The notes under the pieces were generated by a model. The model was not told where the DNA came from. It did not search any database and saw nothing but the letters and a program-made list of their open reading frames with translations. From an uncultured Bacteroides sp. (lineage in GTDB: Bacteria; Bacteroidota; Bacteroidia; Bacteroidales; Bacteroidaceae): DNA of 61,101 nt. The stretch covers positions 1-61,101 of the forward strand of contig CASDXF010000015.1 of the NCBI GenBank assembly GCA_949285075.1, read 5' to 3'. Below, in pieces: positions 32,732-41,136 of the stretch. Made by a program: the position numbers and the translations under genes. The first letter of the stretch is position 1. The number at the start of each line of letters is the position of its first letter.

Positions 32732-34918
32732 ATGGATTCAAGCAAGGAATATTTCGCCTTCATCAGCTATAAGCGGGAAGACGAGCGATGGGCGGAGTGG
32801 CTACAGCATAAGCTGGAGCACTACAGGCTGCCCTCTAACCTGAACGGCAGGACGGACCTGCCCAAAGAGATACGCCCGATATTCAAAGACACTACCGACC
32901 TGAACCCCGGCAATCTGCCCCGGCAGATACACGAGGCGCTGGAACAATCGAAGCATCTCATCGTGATATGCTCTCCCCGCTCCGCACGGTCGGAATGGGT
33001 AAACAAGGAGGTAGAGACGTTCATCGGCATGGGCAGGGCAGACCGCATCATCCCCTTCATCATCGAGGGAACAGCCTTCGCCAAGAGCCCCGGCGACGAA
33101 TGCTTTCCGCCGGCCTTAAAAGCCTTGCCCGAAGAGCAGGAAATATTAGGAGCGAACATCAACGAAACGGGACGCGACGCGGCCGCCGTGAAGGTAGTGG
33201 CGCAAATGTTCCAACTGAAGTTCGACACGCTTTGGCAACGCCACGAGCGCTACAGGCGGAAACGCCGCCGGGCCGTCACGACAGGCCTGCTCTGCCTTCT
33301 GATTTCCGTGTGCGGCGTAGCCTACTGGATGTGGCAAAAGAACGCCGAACTGGAAAGGCAAAACGAGATTATCTTCAGGGCGAAACTGGAGCAGGACATC
33401 GCCTTATCGAAAAACCACCTCTACCGAAACAACCCGGAAATGGCGATTGTAGCACTGGAGGAGGTGAGGCGGAACTTACCCGCGCTGGACTCACTAACCC
33501 GAGCAAGGTACGATGAGCTGCTGCTCGCCATTAACGACTCACTGTCCGTACGCCCGATACACCTGTTGACCCAAGACGCGCCCGCGCCAAGCGACTCCGC
33601 AATCGGCATGGGCGAGCTTATAGCCAGTAACCCCATGTTCCGCTACAGCAAGGAGGACGAAGACGGGCATAAGGGACTGTACATCACAAGGCACGAGAAA
33701 GGCGGCGTCGTTCAGGACACCATATCCGACTGGTATCCGAACCATATACACATAGCGGTCAACCGGGAACGGACGTACGCCGCCATCTTTAAAGAGGGAG
33801 ACCCCAAATTCGACTGTATAGAAGGGCCGGACATGAAGGAATCGCCCAAGAAAAGCGGCATCAGAATTTACCCGCTCGACGGCGGAGCGCTGAAAAACTT
33901 CATCAATTGTTGGGGATACTTTCCTTATTTGGTTTACCCGATAGCGCTAAGCAGCGACGCGGACAAGCTCATATACCGGGAGGTATGGAGAGACAATGAC
34001 TGGATATGGCTTGCGGACTTCCGGAAAGGTACAAGGACAAGCGTGCGCGGTTGGGTTGACAATGAAATAACCTACTCGGCATCGAACCATGCGGACGGCG
34101 CGTTCAGCCCCGACGACGAATACTACTACCTCCATTACTCGAAAGACAACAAGATTGCCGTCTACGATACCCGGGACACCCGACCCATCTATACCTTCGG
34201 CTACGAACAATGCGACACCGTCTACTGGGACGAGGCGAGCGACCTCCGCGTCAGCTCCCGGGGATATACCTACGTGTGGAGCGTACGGCGCGGCAACCTC
34301 ACCAAGATATTCCACGCGGGACCTTCGCTCATAGCGGCCGTCGCCCTCTCGAACGATTGCCAGATGGCGGCCGCGGCTTGCGCGGACGGAACGGTCTCCG
34401 TATGGAAGCTGTCGACGGGCGAGTGTCTGTGGAACGGGAAGGTAATCGACAGCCCCTCCGACATAGCGTTCACGCGCGACGGCCGGTCGCTGTGGGTCAT
34501 CTCCGGATTCAACAAGCTGAGAGGCGTCGACTTGGTCGACAAGCGAACGTTCATGGTGGTAAGCAAAGAACCGGAAAAGGAGCACATTCCATATCATCCT
34601 TACGGAGGCTATCTGCACTTCACCGATGACGGCCGCCATTGCATCTCTTATTTCGACTATGGAAGCCAATACGCCCTATACGACGTGCAAGAACGGAGAC
34701 AGTTGGAGGTGGCCGACGAAGTGCCACAGTTCCCGCTGCCCGAGGAAACCTATCGCGACCCAGACCTTACGGACAAGGAGAGCGCGGAGCCAATCACGAA
34801 AAAGCTGTCGGCCGACAGCACGACGGTCATCGAAGGCTATCCGAACGGAACGTTAAAGGTAAGGTCCACCCTATTCTCGACCGGACATACCGGCTTGGCT
34901 GACCAGACACTCCGATAG
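32732..34918 (+). CDS. TIR domain - transmembrane - WD40-like beta-propeller protein
   Basis: A 728-aa protein. Residues 5-165 are a TIR domain (YFAFISYKREDERWAEWLQ) with the candidate NADase glutamate retained (E93 in EWVNKEVE) and an RPIFKDTTDL loop typical of the bacterial TIR group coupled to WD40. A basic stretch (RYRRKRRR) precedes one membrane helix (about 182-202). The rest is a degenerate WD40-type propeller with blades such as DGAFSPDDEYYYLHYSKDNKIAVYD and VALSNDCQMAAAACADGTVSVWKL. The basic side of the helix suggests a cytoplasmic TIR and a periplasmic propeller. It is monocistronic with a consensus promoter. Probably a signalling or conflict protein; trigger and output are unknown. 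Confidence 0.85.
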   Translation: MDSSKEYFAFISYKREDERWAEWLQHKLEHYRLPSNLNGRTDLPKEIRPIFKDTTDLNPGNLPRQIHEALEQSKHLIVICSPRSARSEWVNKEVETFIGMGRADRIIPFIIEGTAFAKSPGDECFPPALKALPEEQEILGANINETGRDAAAVKVVAQMFQLKFDTLWQRHERYRRKRRRAVTTGLLCLLISVCGVAYWMWQKNAELERQNEIIFRAKLEQDIALSKNHLYRNNPEMAIVALEEVRRNLPALDSLTRARYDELLLAINDSLSVRPIHLLTQDAPAPSDSAIGMGELIASNPMFRYSKEDEDGHKGLYITRHEKGGVVQDTISDWYPNHIHIAVNRERTYAAIFKEGDPKFDCIEGPDMKESPKKSGIRIYPLDGGALKNFINCWGYFPYLVYPIALSSDADKLIYREVWRDNDWIWLADFRKGTRTSVRGWVDNEITYSASNHADGAFSPDDEYYYLHYSKDNKIAVYDTRDTRPIYTFGYEQCDTVYWDEASDLRVSSRGYTYVWSVRRGNLTKIFHAGPSLIAAVALSNDCQMAAAACADGTVSVWKLSTGECLWNGKVIDSPSDIAFTRDGRSLWVISGFNKLRGVDLVDKRTFMVVSKEPEKEHIPYHPYGGYLHFTDDGRHCISYFDYGSQYALYDVQERRQLEVADEVPQFPLPEETYRDPDLTDKESAEPITKKLSADSTTVIEGYPNGTLKVRSTLFSTGHTGLADQTLR

Positions 34919-35004
34919 CGAGGTCTCTCCGCCGAGCCCGCAATCCCCGTAAAATGGGTACATTTTTCTGTAATTCAGGTTAAAGAGATTTGGTACATAG
35001 CCCG

Positions 35005-35012
35005 TAACTTCG
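35005..35012 (+). promoter_or_regulatory. Candidate -7 element for the DUF362 gene
   Basis: TAACTTCG followed by CG, 67-76 nt before the possible ATGs; no well-spaced -33 element. Confidence 0.35.
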
Positions 35013-35078
35013 CGATGGTGATAAGACTGAAGGAACAGAAGGAAGATTCCTATAAACAACATAACGGCAAAAAAAAGA

Positions 35079-36116
35079 ATGACGAGCATGAAGAAGAAAA
35101 TGACAAGAAGGGAGTGGCTCAAGGCGGCCGCCACGTCAGTGGCCTCGTTCGCCGCCCTCAGCTCGATACCCTCATTCGCGAGAGGCATGGCCAGCGTGTC
35201 GCCCGCGACGCCCGCCGCGGCCTCTACCGGAACGGCGACTAAGGTATGGATGACGAAGGACTTGTCCGCCGCCGGACTGGTCAAGGTTTACGAAGCCGTA
35301 GGACATCCCCTGAAAGGGAAAGTCGCGGTGAAAATCAGCACCGGAGAGCCGGGAGGACACAACTTCCTGCAACCCTCGCTCATCAAGGATTTGGTGAAGA
35401 AGGTCGACGGAACCATCGTGGAGTGTAACACGGCCTACGCCGGCAGGCGCAACTCGACGGAAGAGCACCTGAAGGCGGCGCGCAAGCACGGATTCTTCGA
35501 CATCGCCGACGTGGACATCATGGACGCCGAGGGCGAGTTCGAGATTCCCGTAAAGGACGCGAAGCACATCAAGAGCGACATCGTGGGCACGCACCTGAAG
35601 AACTACGACTCGATGATTAACCTCGCCCACTTCAAGGGGCACGCCATGGCGGGCTTCGGAGGAGTCATCAAGAACCAGTCCATCGGCGTGGCCTCGGCCA
35701 ACGGCAAGGCGTACATCCACACGGGAGGAAAGACGAAGGACACCGCCAAGATGTGGGAGAACATCGGCGACCAAGACGCCTTCCTCGAATCGATGGCGGC
35801 CGCGGCGCAAGGCGTGGCCGACTTCTTCAAGCACGAGATTGTCTACATCAACGTGATGAACAACCTTTCCGTTGACTGCGACTGCGACGCTCACCCGCAC
35901 GACCCGCAGATGAAGGACATCGGCATACTGGCCTCCACCGACCCCGTGGCGCTAGACCGGGCCTGCCTCGACCTTGTGTACGCCGTCAAGCCGACGGAAG
36001 GAGACGACAACCGTCCGCTGATAGAGCGCATCGAGAGCCGCAACGGGCTGCACACGGTGGACTACGCCGAACAAATCGGGCTGGGAAGCAAGAAGTACGA
36101 GCTGATAAAGATATAG
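35079..36116 (+). CDS. DUF362 domain protein with Tat-type signal
   Basis: A 345-aa DUF362 family protein. The N-terminus has a twin-arginine signal (MTRREWLKAAATSVASFAAL), which suggests export of a folded, probably cofactor-bearing protein. Body motifs fit DUF362: VAVKISTGEPGGHNFLQPSLIKDLV, then LKNYDSMINLAHFKGHAMAGFGGVIKNQSIG, and DIGILASTDPVALDRACLDLV. No 4Fe-4S ferredoxin module is attached; the only close cysteines are CDCDAH near residue 268. The start may be 35079 or the ATG at 35088. Function is not established for the family. Confidence 0.88.
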   Translation: MTSMKKKMTRREWLKAAATSVASFAALSSIPSFARGMASVSPATPAAASTGTATKVWMTKDLSAAGLVKVYEAVGHPLKGKVAVKISTGEPGGHNFLQPSLIKDLVKKVDGTIVECNTAYAGRRNSTEEHLKAARKHGFFDIADVDIMDAEGEFEIPVKDAKHIKSDIVGTHLKNYDSMINLAHFKGHAMAGFGGVIKNQSIGVASANGKAYIHTGGKTKDTAKMWENIGDQDAFLESMAAAAQGVADFFKHEIVYINVMNNLSVDCDCDAHPHDPQMKDIGILASTDPVALDRACLDLVYAVKPTEGDDNRPLIERIESRNGLHTVDYAEQIGLGSKKYELIKI

Positions 36117-36134
36117 CGAAGGCAGGCTAACGAG

Positions 36135-36214
36135 GCGCAGCCCTACGCCTCGCGAGCCGCAGCGCTATCTCTCGCGAGAAGTAGCCCTATCTCTCGCGAG
36201 AAACAGCCCTTTCC
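36135..36214. repeat. Modular 22-nt repeat array 7 (four modules)
   Basis: Modules at 36135, 36157, 36179 and 36201; all three separators are the perfect palindrome CTCGCGAG. The last module, AAACAGCCCTTTCC followed by GTCAACCG, resembles the terminal module of arrays 8 and 9. ATGATTATCAAC lies downstream (36281-36292). It lies between the convergent DUF362 and GH2 genes. Confidence 0.85.
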
Positions 36215-36326
36215 GTCAACCGCCCTACGGCACGCCCTCCGCACGGCGCTCCCCTCCGAGGCGGAATACGGCATACAGAGATGATTATCAACCGATTGTC
36301 CAAGCGAAGAAGACCTATGGAAACAA

Positions 36327-36387
36327 GAATCCCCTTACCTCCCTTAGCGCCCTCCGAGGAGGGAGCGAAAAAGAAGTAAGGGGATTC
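36327..36387. terminator. Long inverted repeat between convergent genes, possible terminator
   Basis: GAATCCCCTTAC (36327-36338) and GTAAGGGGATTC (36376-36387) form a perfect 12-bp stem around a second GC-rich hairpin. Only weak T-tracts follow on either strand, so termination is likely but not certain. Confidence 0.55.
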
Positions 36388-36419
36388 CCTTATTCAATTC
36401 CGTACGGAAAGGCCCGAGG

Positions 36420-39400
36420 CTATTCCGCCTTCAGAATCTCCAGTTCGGCCACGGCCGCGCGCTTATCGTCCTTCACGCAGGGCGACAGGGCCTGAAGCTT
36501 CACGTAGCGTCCCTCGCAGGGAGCGAACTCTACGGTCTGCGCCTCCTTCGTGTTGGCGAAGGTTCCGGTAGCTACGGCCTTGCCCCAATTCTTTCCGTCC
36601 TTGCTGACGTACACCTCGTAGCCGGCGATGCGGCCCTCTTCCGAGTCTTGCCGAGGCGTGTACTTGACGCCCTTTATCTTAGCCGGCTTAGAAAGGCTTA
36701 TCTGTATCTCGTGCGGGTAAGGCGCCAGATAGAACTGGTTGTGCACGGTGTGCCAGTAGGTATTGACGTTGCCGTCGGCGGCCAGCCGCATGCTCTCGTC
36801 GCTGTCGCTGTCCACGTAGGTCACCCGCTGCCTGTTGGACGATACGTTGCCCGACAAGTTCTTCACCACGTTCACGTTCAGCTCGGCGGCGGAAGCCCAC
36901 GGACGTCCGTGAACCTCGGACAGGGCCACGAGCTTGAAGTAGCGCACGGCTACGGGCTTGGGCAGCTTCACCGTCTGCGCGGAAGAGGAGTTGACGAACT
37001 GGCCCTTCAGCGCGTCGCCCCACGTCTTTCCGTCCTTGCTGAAATAAAGCTCATAGTCCCTGATGCGGCCGTTCTCCGAATCGCGGGGCTGATAGATGAA
37101 CTGGTCAATCTCCAGCATTCCGCCCATGTCGACCACAATCTCGTGCGGATGCTTCGTCTCGTTCTCGCTCCAACGGCTGTGCCAGATGGTAGTGAGGTCG
37201 CCGTCTATCACGTGCTTAGCCTCCTCGCCCCGGTTCTCGCTGCTGACGGAAACGACCTTCCATCCCGAGCGGTCGACATAGATGGGCAGCTCGACGGAAG
37301 TGACCATGCTCTTGCCCAACTCGTCGGACACGGCGTAGGCCTCTACCTTTCCGCCCTCAATCAGCTCTACCGGACCGGTGTACTCCTTCTCCTTGCCTCC
37401 GTTCAGCTTATAGTAGACTTTGGCGTTCGGCGTATTCGTCTTCAGGGTCAGGTAACCGTCGTTGTCCCGCTCTATCAGGACGGGCATGCAGACCGGCATG
37501 CGCACGCGGGCCTTCGCGCTCAGCTCGTCGCGCAGATAGGCGCGCTCCAAAGGCAGCATCATGAAGCTGAACACGGTGGGCTGAGACTTCAGCTCATATT
37601 GGCGCAACGGGCCCGGGCCGCAACTGGCGTTACCCAACGGGCGAACGGCGGCGTCCAAGCAGAGCACCGTCTCCTTGCGCATCTTCACCTCGTACTTATG
37701 AATCATGGCCTGAATGTGGTCGGGGTTCGGGGCGATGTCCTGCGCTCTGGCGTGCAGAGCCGTAGCCGACATGTACTCTCCGCCCGCCACGAACACGAAT
37801 CCCATGCCGCTCGGGTTGGTCACCGTTATCCAACGAACGTCCTCGTGGTTACCCATTTCCTGCGGACGGACGTAGTCCACCCACTGGTCGGTCACGGTGC
37901 TTTCATATAGTCCCACGTAAGTGGCGTCTTTGCGGTCGGGGTAGTTCTCCAACGGGCCGCGGCCATACCAGCGCACCCGCTCAAAGCCTTCGGGCAGCTC
38001 CATACGGTAGCCCACGCGGGGAATAATCTCTCCGCTGACCGCCGGAATTATCGTGCTGTTCACCAGAACAGAGCCGTCGCCCATCACGGTGTACTCTACC
38101 GCCGTCCGATAGTCGAACCCTATTTTCCCCCTGTACGTATTCTCGACGGCCAAAATCACCTTGCCGTCCTCCTCGCGGACGCTCCAGTCGCCCGCTTCCA
38201 ACGCCATATCGTATATACCTTTACGCTGCCAGTCGCCGCTCACCTGCTTGTCGTTGTCGGTCGGCGCGCGGAAAAGGTTAAGTTCCATACCCTTACTTAT
38301 CATAGGCACTCCATTCAGGGTGTAGGCCGACATCGTGCCTTCCTTCTTGGAGAATGTCGCCTCGAAATGCTCGCCCTTCACCACGATGGCGTTCTCGTCT
38401 TCCGTGAAGCGCACGTCGCCCTGCTCAGGCGTGAACAGGGGCTTCTCGCTGCCGGTCAGCTTGAACTGCTCCGAAGCCACCTCGTAACCGGCTTCCGCCC
38501 ATCTGGTGTCTCCCTTCTGCCTGAAGCTGAAGTTAATGAAATACTCGGCTCCCGGCACTTGAGTTTGCGGCCGGTCGCTTATCGTGACGGTCTTGCTCTC
38601 CTGCGCCTTCAGGTTCAGCTCATCCAGATTGCCGGAACGGATGACCTTTCCGTCCTCCAGAATCTCGTATCTTCCGTAGAGGTCGTCGAGTCCCGCGTGG
38701 AAGCGCTTGTTGGTCAGCTTATACTGCCCGTTGCCAAGCGACTCTACCCATACGGGCTGGTGCATCTTCTTCACCTCGTACACCTTAGCCGCCACGGTGC
38801 GGTTGGAGAATATCAGTCCGTCCGCGCAGAAGTTGCCGTCGTTGGGCTTGTCTCCAAAGTCGCCTCCCACGGCCAGATAGAAGTCCTTGCCGTCGGGCGT
38901 GGGCACCTTGATGCTATGGTCCACCCACTCCCAGATGAATCCTCCGATAAGGGCGGGATAGCGCTCGTACGTCTCCCAGTACTCCTTGAAGTTACCCACG
39001 GCGTTGCCCATCGCGTGAGCGTACTCGCACACCACGTGCGGCTTCACCGTCTCGCCCCTGCGGGCTTTCTCCAAGCGCTCCTTGCCTACGCCTTCCAGCC
39101 ACTCTACGCTAGAGTACATCGTACTGCTCACGTCGCAATAGTCGCTATTCCCCTCGTAATGGGTAGGACGGGTGGTATCCAGTTTCTTAACCGCCTCTTC
39201 GGCCGACTTGAAGTTGGCTCCGTTTCCCGACTCGTTGCCCAACGACCACATCACGATGGAGGGATGGTTCTTATAGCACCTGACCATATCCTCGCTGCGC
39301 TCGGTGAAGGCCTTCTTCCACGACGGCTCTCTCGAAAGTTCCATCAGCCCGTGGCACTCCACGTTCGCCTCGGAAAGGACGTAGATTCCGTACGCATCGC

Positions 39401-40700
39401 ACAAGTCGTAGAAGTACGGGTTGTCGGGATAGTGGGAGGTGCGCACGGCATTGACGTTGAGCTTCTTCATCCACTGCACGTCTTTCTCCATCTCCTCCTT
39501 AGACACGGTGCGTCCGTTCTCCGGGCTATGGTCGTGACGGTCTACGCCTCTGAACTTGATGGACTTGCCGTTCACCAACAGCTGCCCGTCCTTCGTCAAC
39601 TCAATCTCGCGGAAGCCGACCTTCACGCCGCGGAGGTCGGTCACTCTACCCTTCTTGTCGGTCAGCGACAGCGTCAGGTTGTACAGGTTAGGGGTTTCCG
39701 CCGTCCACTTCTCCGGATTGGCCACCGTGAACTCCAAGCGGTTGCTTCCTATCTTGGCGTCGGCCACGCTATAGGTAGTCACTACCTTTCCGTTCGCGTC
39801 CGTCAGCTTCGCTTGCAGCTCGCCTTCTACCTTCTTGCCCGTAAGCTCTACGTCTAAGGTCACGATAGCGTCCTTATAGCCCGCGTCCAAGTCGGTGCGG
39901 AAGAAGAAGTCGCGTATCTGCGTCTGCGGAGCCGACCACAGGAACACGTCTCTGAAAATTCCGCTGAAGCGCCAGAAATCCTGACATTCAAGGAAACTTC
40001 CGTCCGTGAAGCGGTACACCTCCACGGCCAGCACGTTCTTCTCGCCCTTCTTGTTCAGGTAGGGGGTCAGGTTGAACTCGGCGGGCAGGTAGCTGTCCTC
40101 CGAATAGCCCACCTTCTGACCGTTCAGCCAGATATAGAAGCCCGCCTCCACGCCGTTGAAGCGGATGAACACGTCGCGTCCGTCCCACGATTCGGGCAGG
40201 GTGAATTCCCTGCGGTAGCTGCCCACGGGATTGGGCATATTGGCGAAGGTATAGTCCGCCGGGCGAGGCTGAATGACGTTGGGCCACTGTACCTTTCCCG
40301 GAATGGCGTAGGGATAGACCACGTTACAGTACAACGGCTTGTCCCACGGCTTGTTGTGGCGCACCGCCTCAATCTGCCATGTGGCCGGTACCTTGATGTC
40401 GTCCCACCCGCTCACGTCGTAGTCGGGCAGATAGAAATCCTGCGGCCGCTCTTTCGGGTCGGCCACCCAATGGAACTTCCACGTTCCGTTCAGGGTCTTG
40501 TAGTAAGAGGATTCCTCTATCACCGCGGCCATCGCCTGCCGCTCGTTGGCAAAGGGAATGCCTATCTGGCACGCCTTTTCCTTATTTACTCCCGAAACCA
40601 ACTCGTCGTTCCATTCCGGGCGTTCCGATGTCTGCGCCATTCCGACGGCAGGCATCAGCATCAGCGCGGGAATCGCGCCGATAAGTAACTGTTTTCTCAT
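36420..40700 (-). CDS. Large secreted GH2 beta-galactosidase with two C-terminal discoidin (F5/8C, CBM32-like) domains
   Basis: A 1426-aa exported beta-galactosidase-type enzyme. The signal peptide ends near GMAQTSE. The LacZ-type order follows: N-terminal sugar-binding domain (VGYSEDSYLPAEFNLTPYL), immunoglobulin-like domain, TIM barrel with acid/base Glu in WSLGNESGNG and nucleophile Glu in GGFIWEWVDHS, then the beta-galactosidase small chain (RVRWYGRGPLENYPDRKDA). After about residue 1050 come a short domain (NTPNAKVYYKLNGG) and two repeated discoidin modules sharing PHEI, KDGKTWG/KDGKNWG and ARYFKL-like motifs (about 1140-1280 and 1285-1425). The added modules likely bind galactose-containing glycans, as in host-glycan-degrading gut species. 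Monocistronic, with its own promoter. Confidence 0.93.
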   Translation of the reverse strand: MRKQLLIGAIPALMLMPAVGMAQTSERPEWNDELVSGVNKEKACQIGIPFANERQAMAAVIEESSYYKTLNGTWKFHWVADPKERPQDFYLPDYDVSGWDDIKVPATWQIEAVRHNKPWDKPLYCNVVYPYAIPGKVQWPNVIQPRPADYTFANMPNPVGSYRREFTLPESWDGRDVFIRFNGVEAGFYIWLNGQKVGYSEDSYLPAEFNLTPYLNKKGEKNVLAVEVYRFTDGSFLECQDFWRFSGIFRDVFLWSAPQTQIRDFFFRTDLDAGYKDAIVTLDVELTGKKVEGELQAKLTDANGKVVTTYSVADAKIGSNRLEFTVANPEKWTAETPNLYNLTLSLTDKKGRVTDLRGVKVGFREIELTKDGQLLVNGKSIKFRGVDRHDHSPENGRTVSKEEMEKDVQWMKKLNVNAVRTSHYPDNPYFYDLCDAYGIYVLSEANVECHGLMELSREPSWKKAFTERSEDMVRCYKNHPSIVMWSLGNESGNGANFKSAEEAVKKLDTTRPTHYEGNSDYCDVSSTMYSSVEWLEGVGKERLEKARRGETVKPHVVCEYAHAMGNAVGNFKEYWETYERYPALIGGFIWEWVDHSIKVPTPDGKDFYLAVGGDFGDKPNDGNFCADGLIFSNRTVAAKVYEVKKMHQPVWVESLGNGQYKLTNKRFHAGLDDLYGRYEILEDGKVIRSGNLDELNLKAQESKTVTISDRPQTQVPGAEYFINFSFRQKGDTRWAEAGYEVASEQFKLTGSEKPLFTPEQGDVRFTEDENAIVVKGEHFEATFSKKEGTMSAYTLNGVPMISKGMELNLFRAPTDNDKQVSGDWQRKGIYDMALEAGDWSVREEDGKVILAVENTYRGKIGFDYRTAVEYTVMGDGSVLVNSTIIPAVSGEIIPRVGYRMELPEGFERVRWYGRGPLENYPDRKDATYVGLYESTVTDQWVDYVRPQEMGNHEDVRWITVTNPSGMGFVFVAGGEYMSATALHARAQDIAPNPDHIQAMIHKYEVKMRKETVLCLDAAVRPLGNASCGPGPLRQYELKSQPTVFSFMMLPLERAYLRDELSAKARVRMPVCMPVLIERDNDGYLTLKTNTPNAKVYYKLNGGKEKEYTGPVELIEGGKVEAYAVSDELGKSMVTSVELPIYVDRSGWKVVSVSSENRGEEAKHVIDGDLTTIWHSRWSENETKHPHEIVVDMGGMLEIDQFIYQPRDSENGRIRDYELYFSKDGKTWGDALKGQFVNSSSAQTVKLPKPVAVRYFKLVALSEVHGRPWASAAELNVNVVKNLSGNVSSNRQRVTYVDSDSDESMRLAADGNVNTYWHTVHNQFYLAPYPHEIQISLSKPAKIKGVKYTPRQDSEEGRIAGYEVYVSKDGKNWGKAVATGTFANTKEAQTVEFAPCEGRYVKLQALSPCVKDDKRAAVAELEILKAE

Positions 40701-40751
40701 ACTTTCGATGTTAGCAATGACTATTTATGTTTATCCGATATTGTAGCTTGA

Positions 40752-40783
40752 CAAAGATAGGCATATCCCATCGTTATCAGAAA
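40752..40783 (-). promoter_or_regulatory. Promoter of the GH2 gene
   Basis: On the minus strand TTTC (40783-40780), 20 nt, TATCTTTG (40759-40752), about 50 nt before the ATG; the -33 has one mismatch. Confidence 0.6.
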
Positions 40784-40965
40784 TATTTATCGGATAAGAG
40801 AACGTTTTTTTCGTCCCTGCTCTTAAATATAACTCTTTTTAAGACGCTCTTCCGGCCGCGCGGAGGATAGCGGAACGTCCGCCGGGGACAGAATCAGCGG
40901 CTTGGAAGAGGGCGCACGGAACCTTCCCTCCGGAAGCGTCAGGTGAAGGGGAAAACGGGCGCGAG

Positions 40966-41045
40966 AGGCCGCCCTACGGCTCGCGAGCCGTCGCCCTGTT
41001 TCTCGGGAGAGACAGCCCTTCCTGTCGCGAGAAATGGCCCTTTCC
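40966..41045. repeat. Modular 22-nt repeat array 8 (four modules)
   Basis: Modules at 40966, 40988, 41010 and 41032 with separators CTCGCGAG, CTCGGGAG and GTCGCGAG. It opens with AGGCCGCCCTACGG and closes with AAATGGCCCTTTCC then AACAACCG, the same first and last modules as array 9 in the same orientation. GTATCAACGCC follows. It lies in the 436-nt gap between the GH2 and STAND genes. Confidence 0.85.
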
Positions 41046-41136
41046 AACAACCGCCTGAGTATCAACGCCTGCAAAATCTTTTCCTCCTCGACTCGCAAAG
41101 CGTGCTTATGGGGCTTCCGCTCCTCTTTCAGCTTAC

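Noticed and set aside
38367-39857. 496-codon plus-strand open frame opposite the GH2 gene
   Set aside because: It is an antisense shadow of a clear LacZ-type enzyme; the product has shadow-like composition and no recognisable domain.
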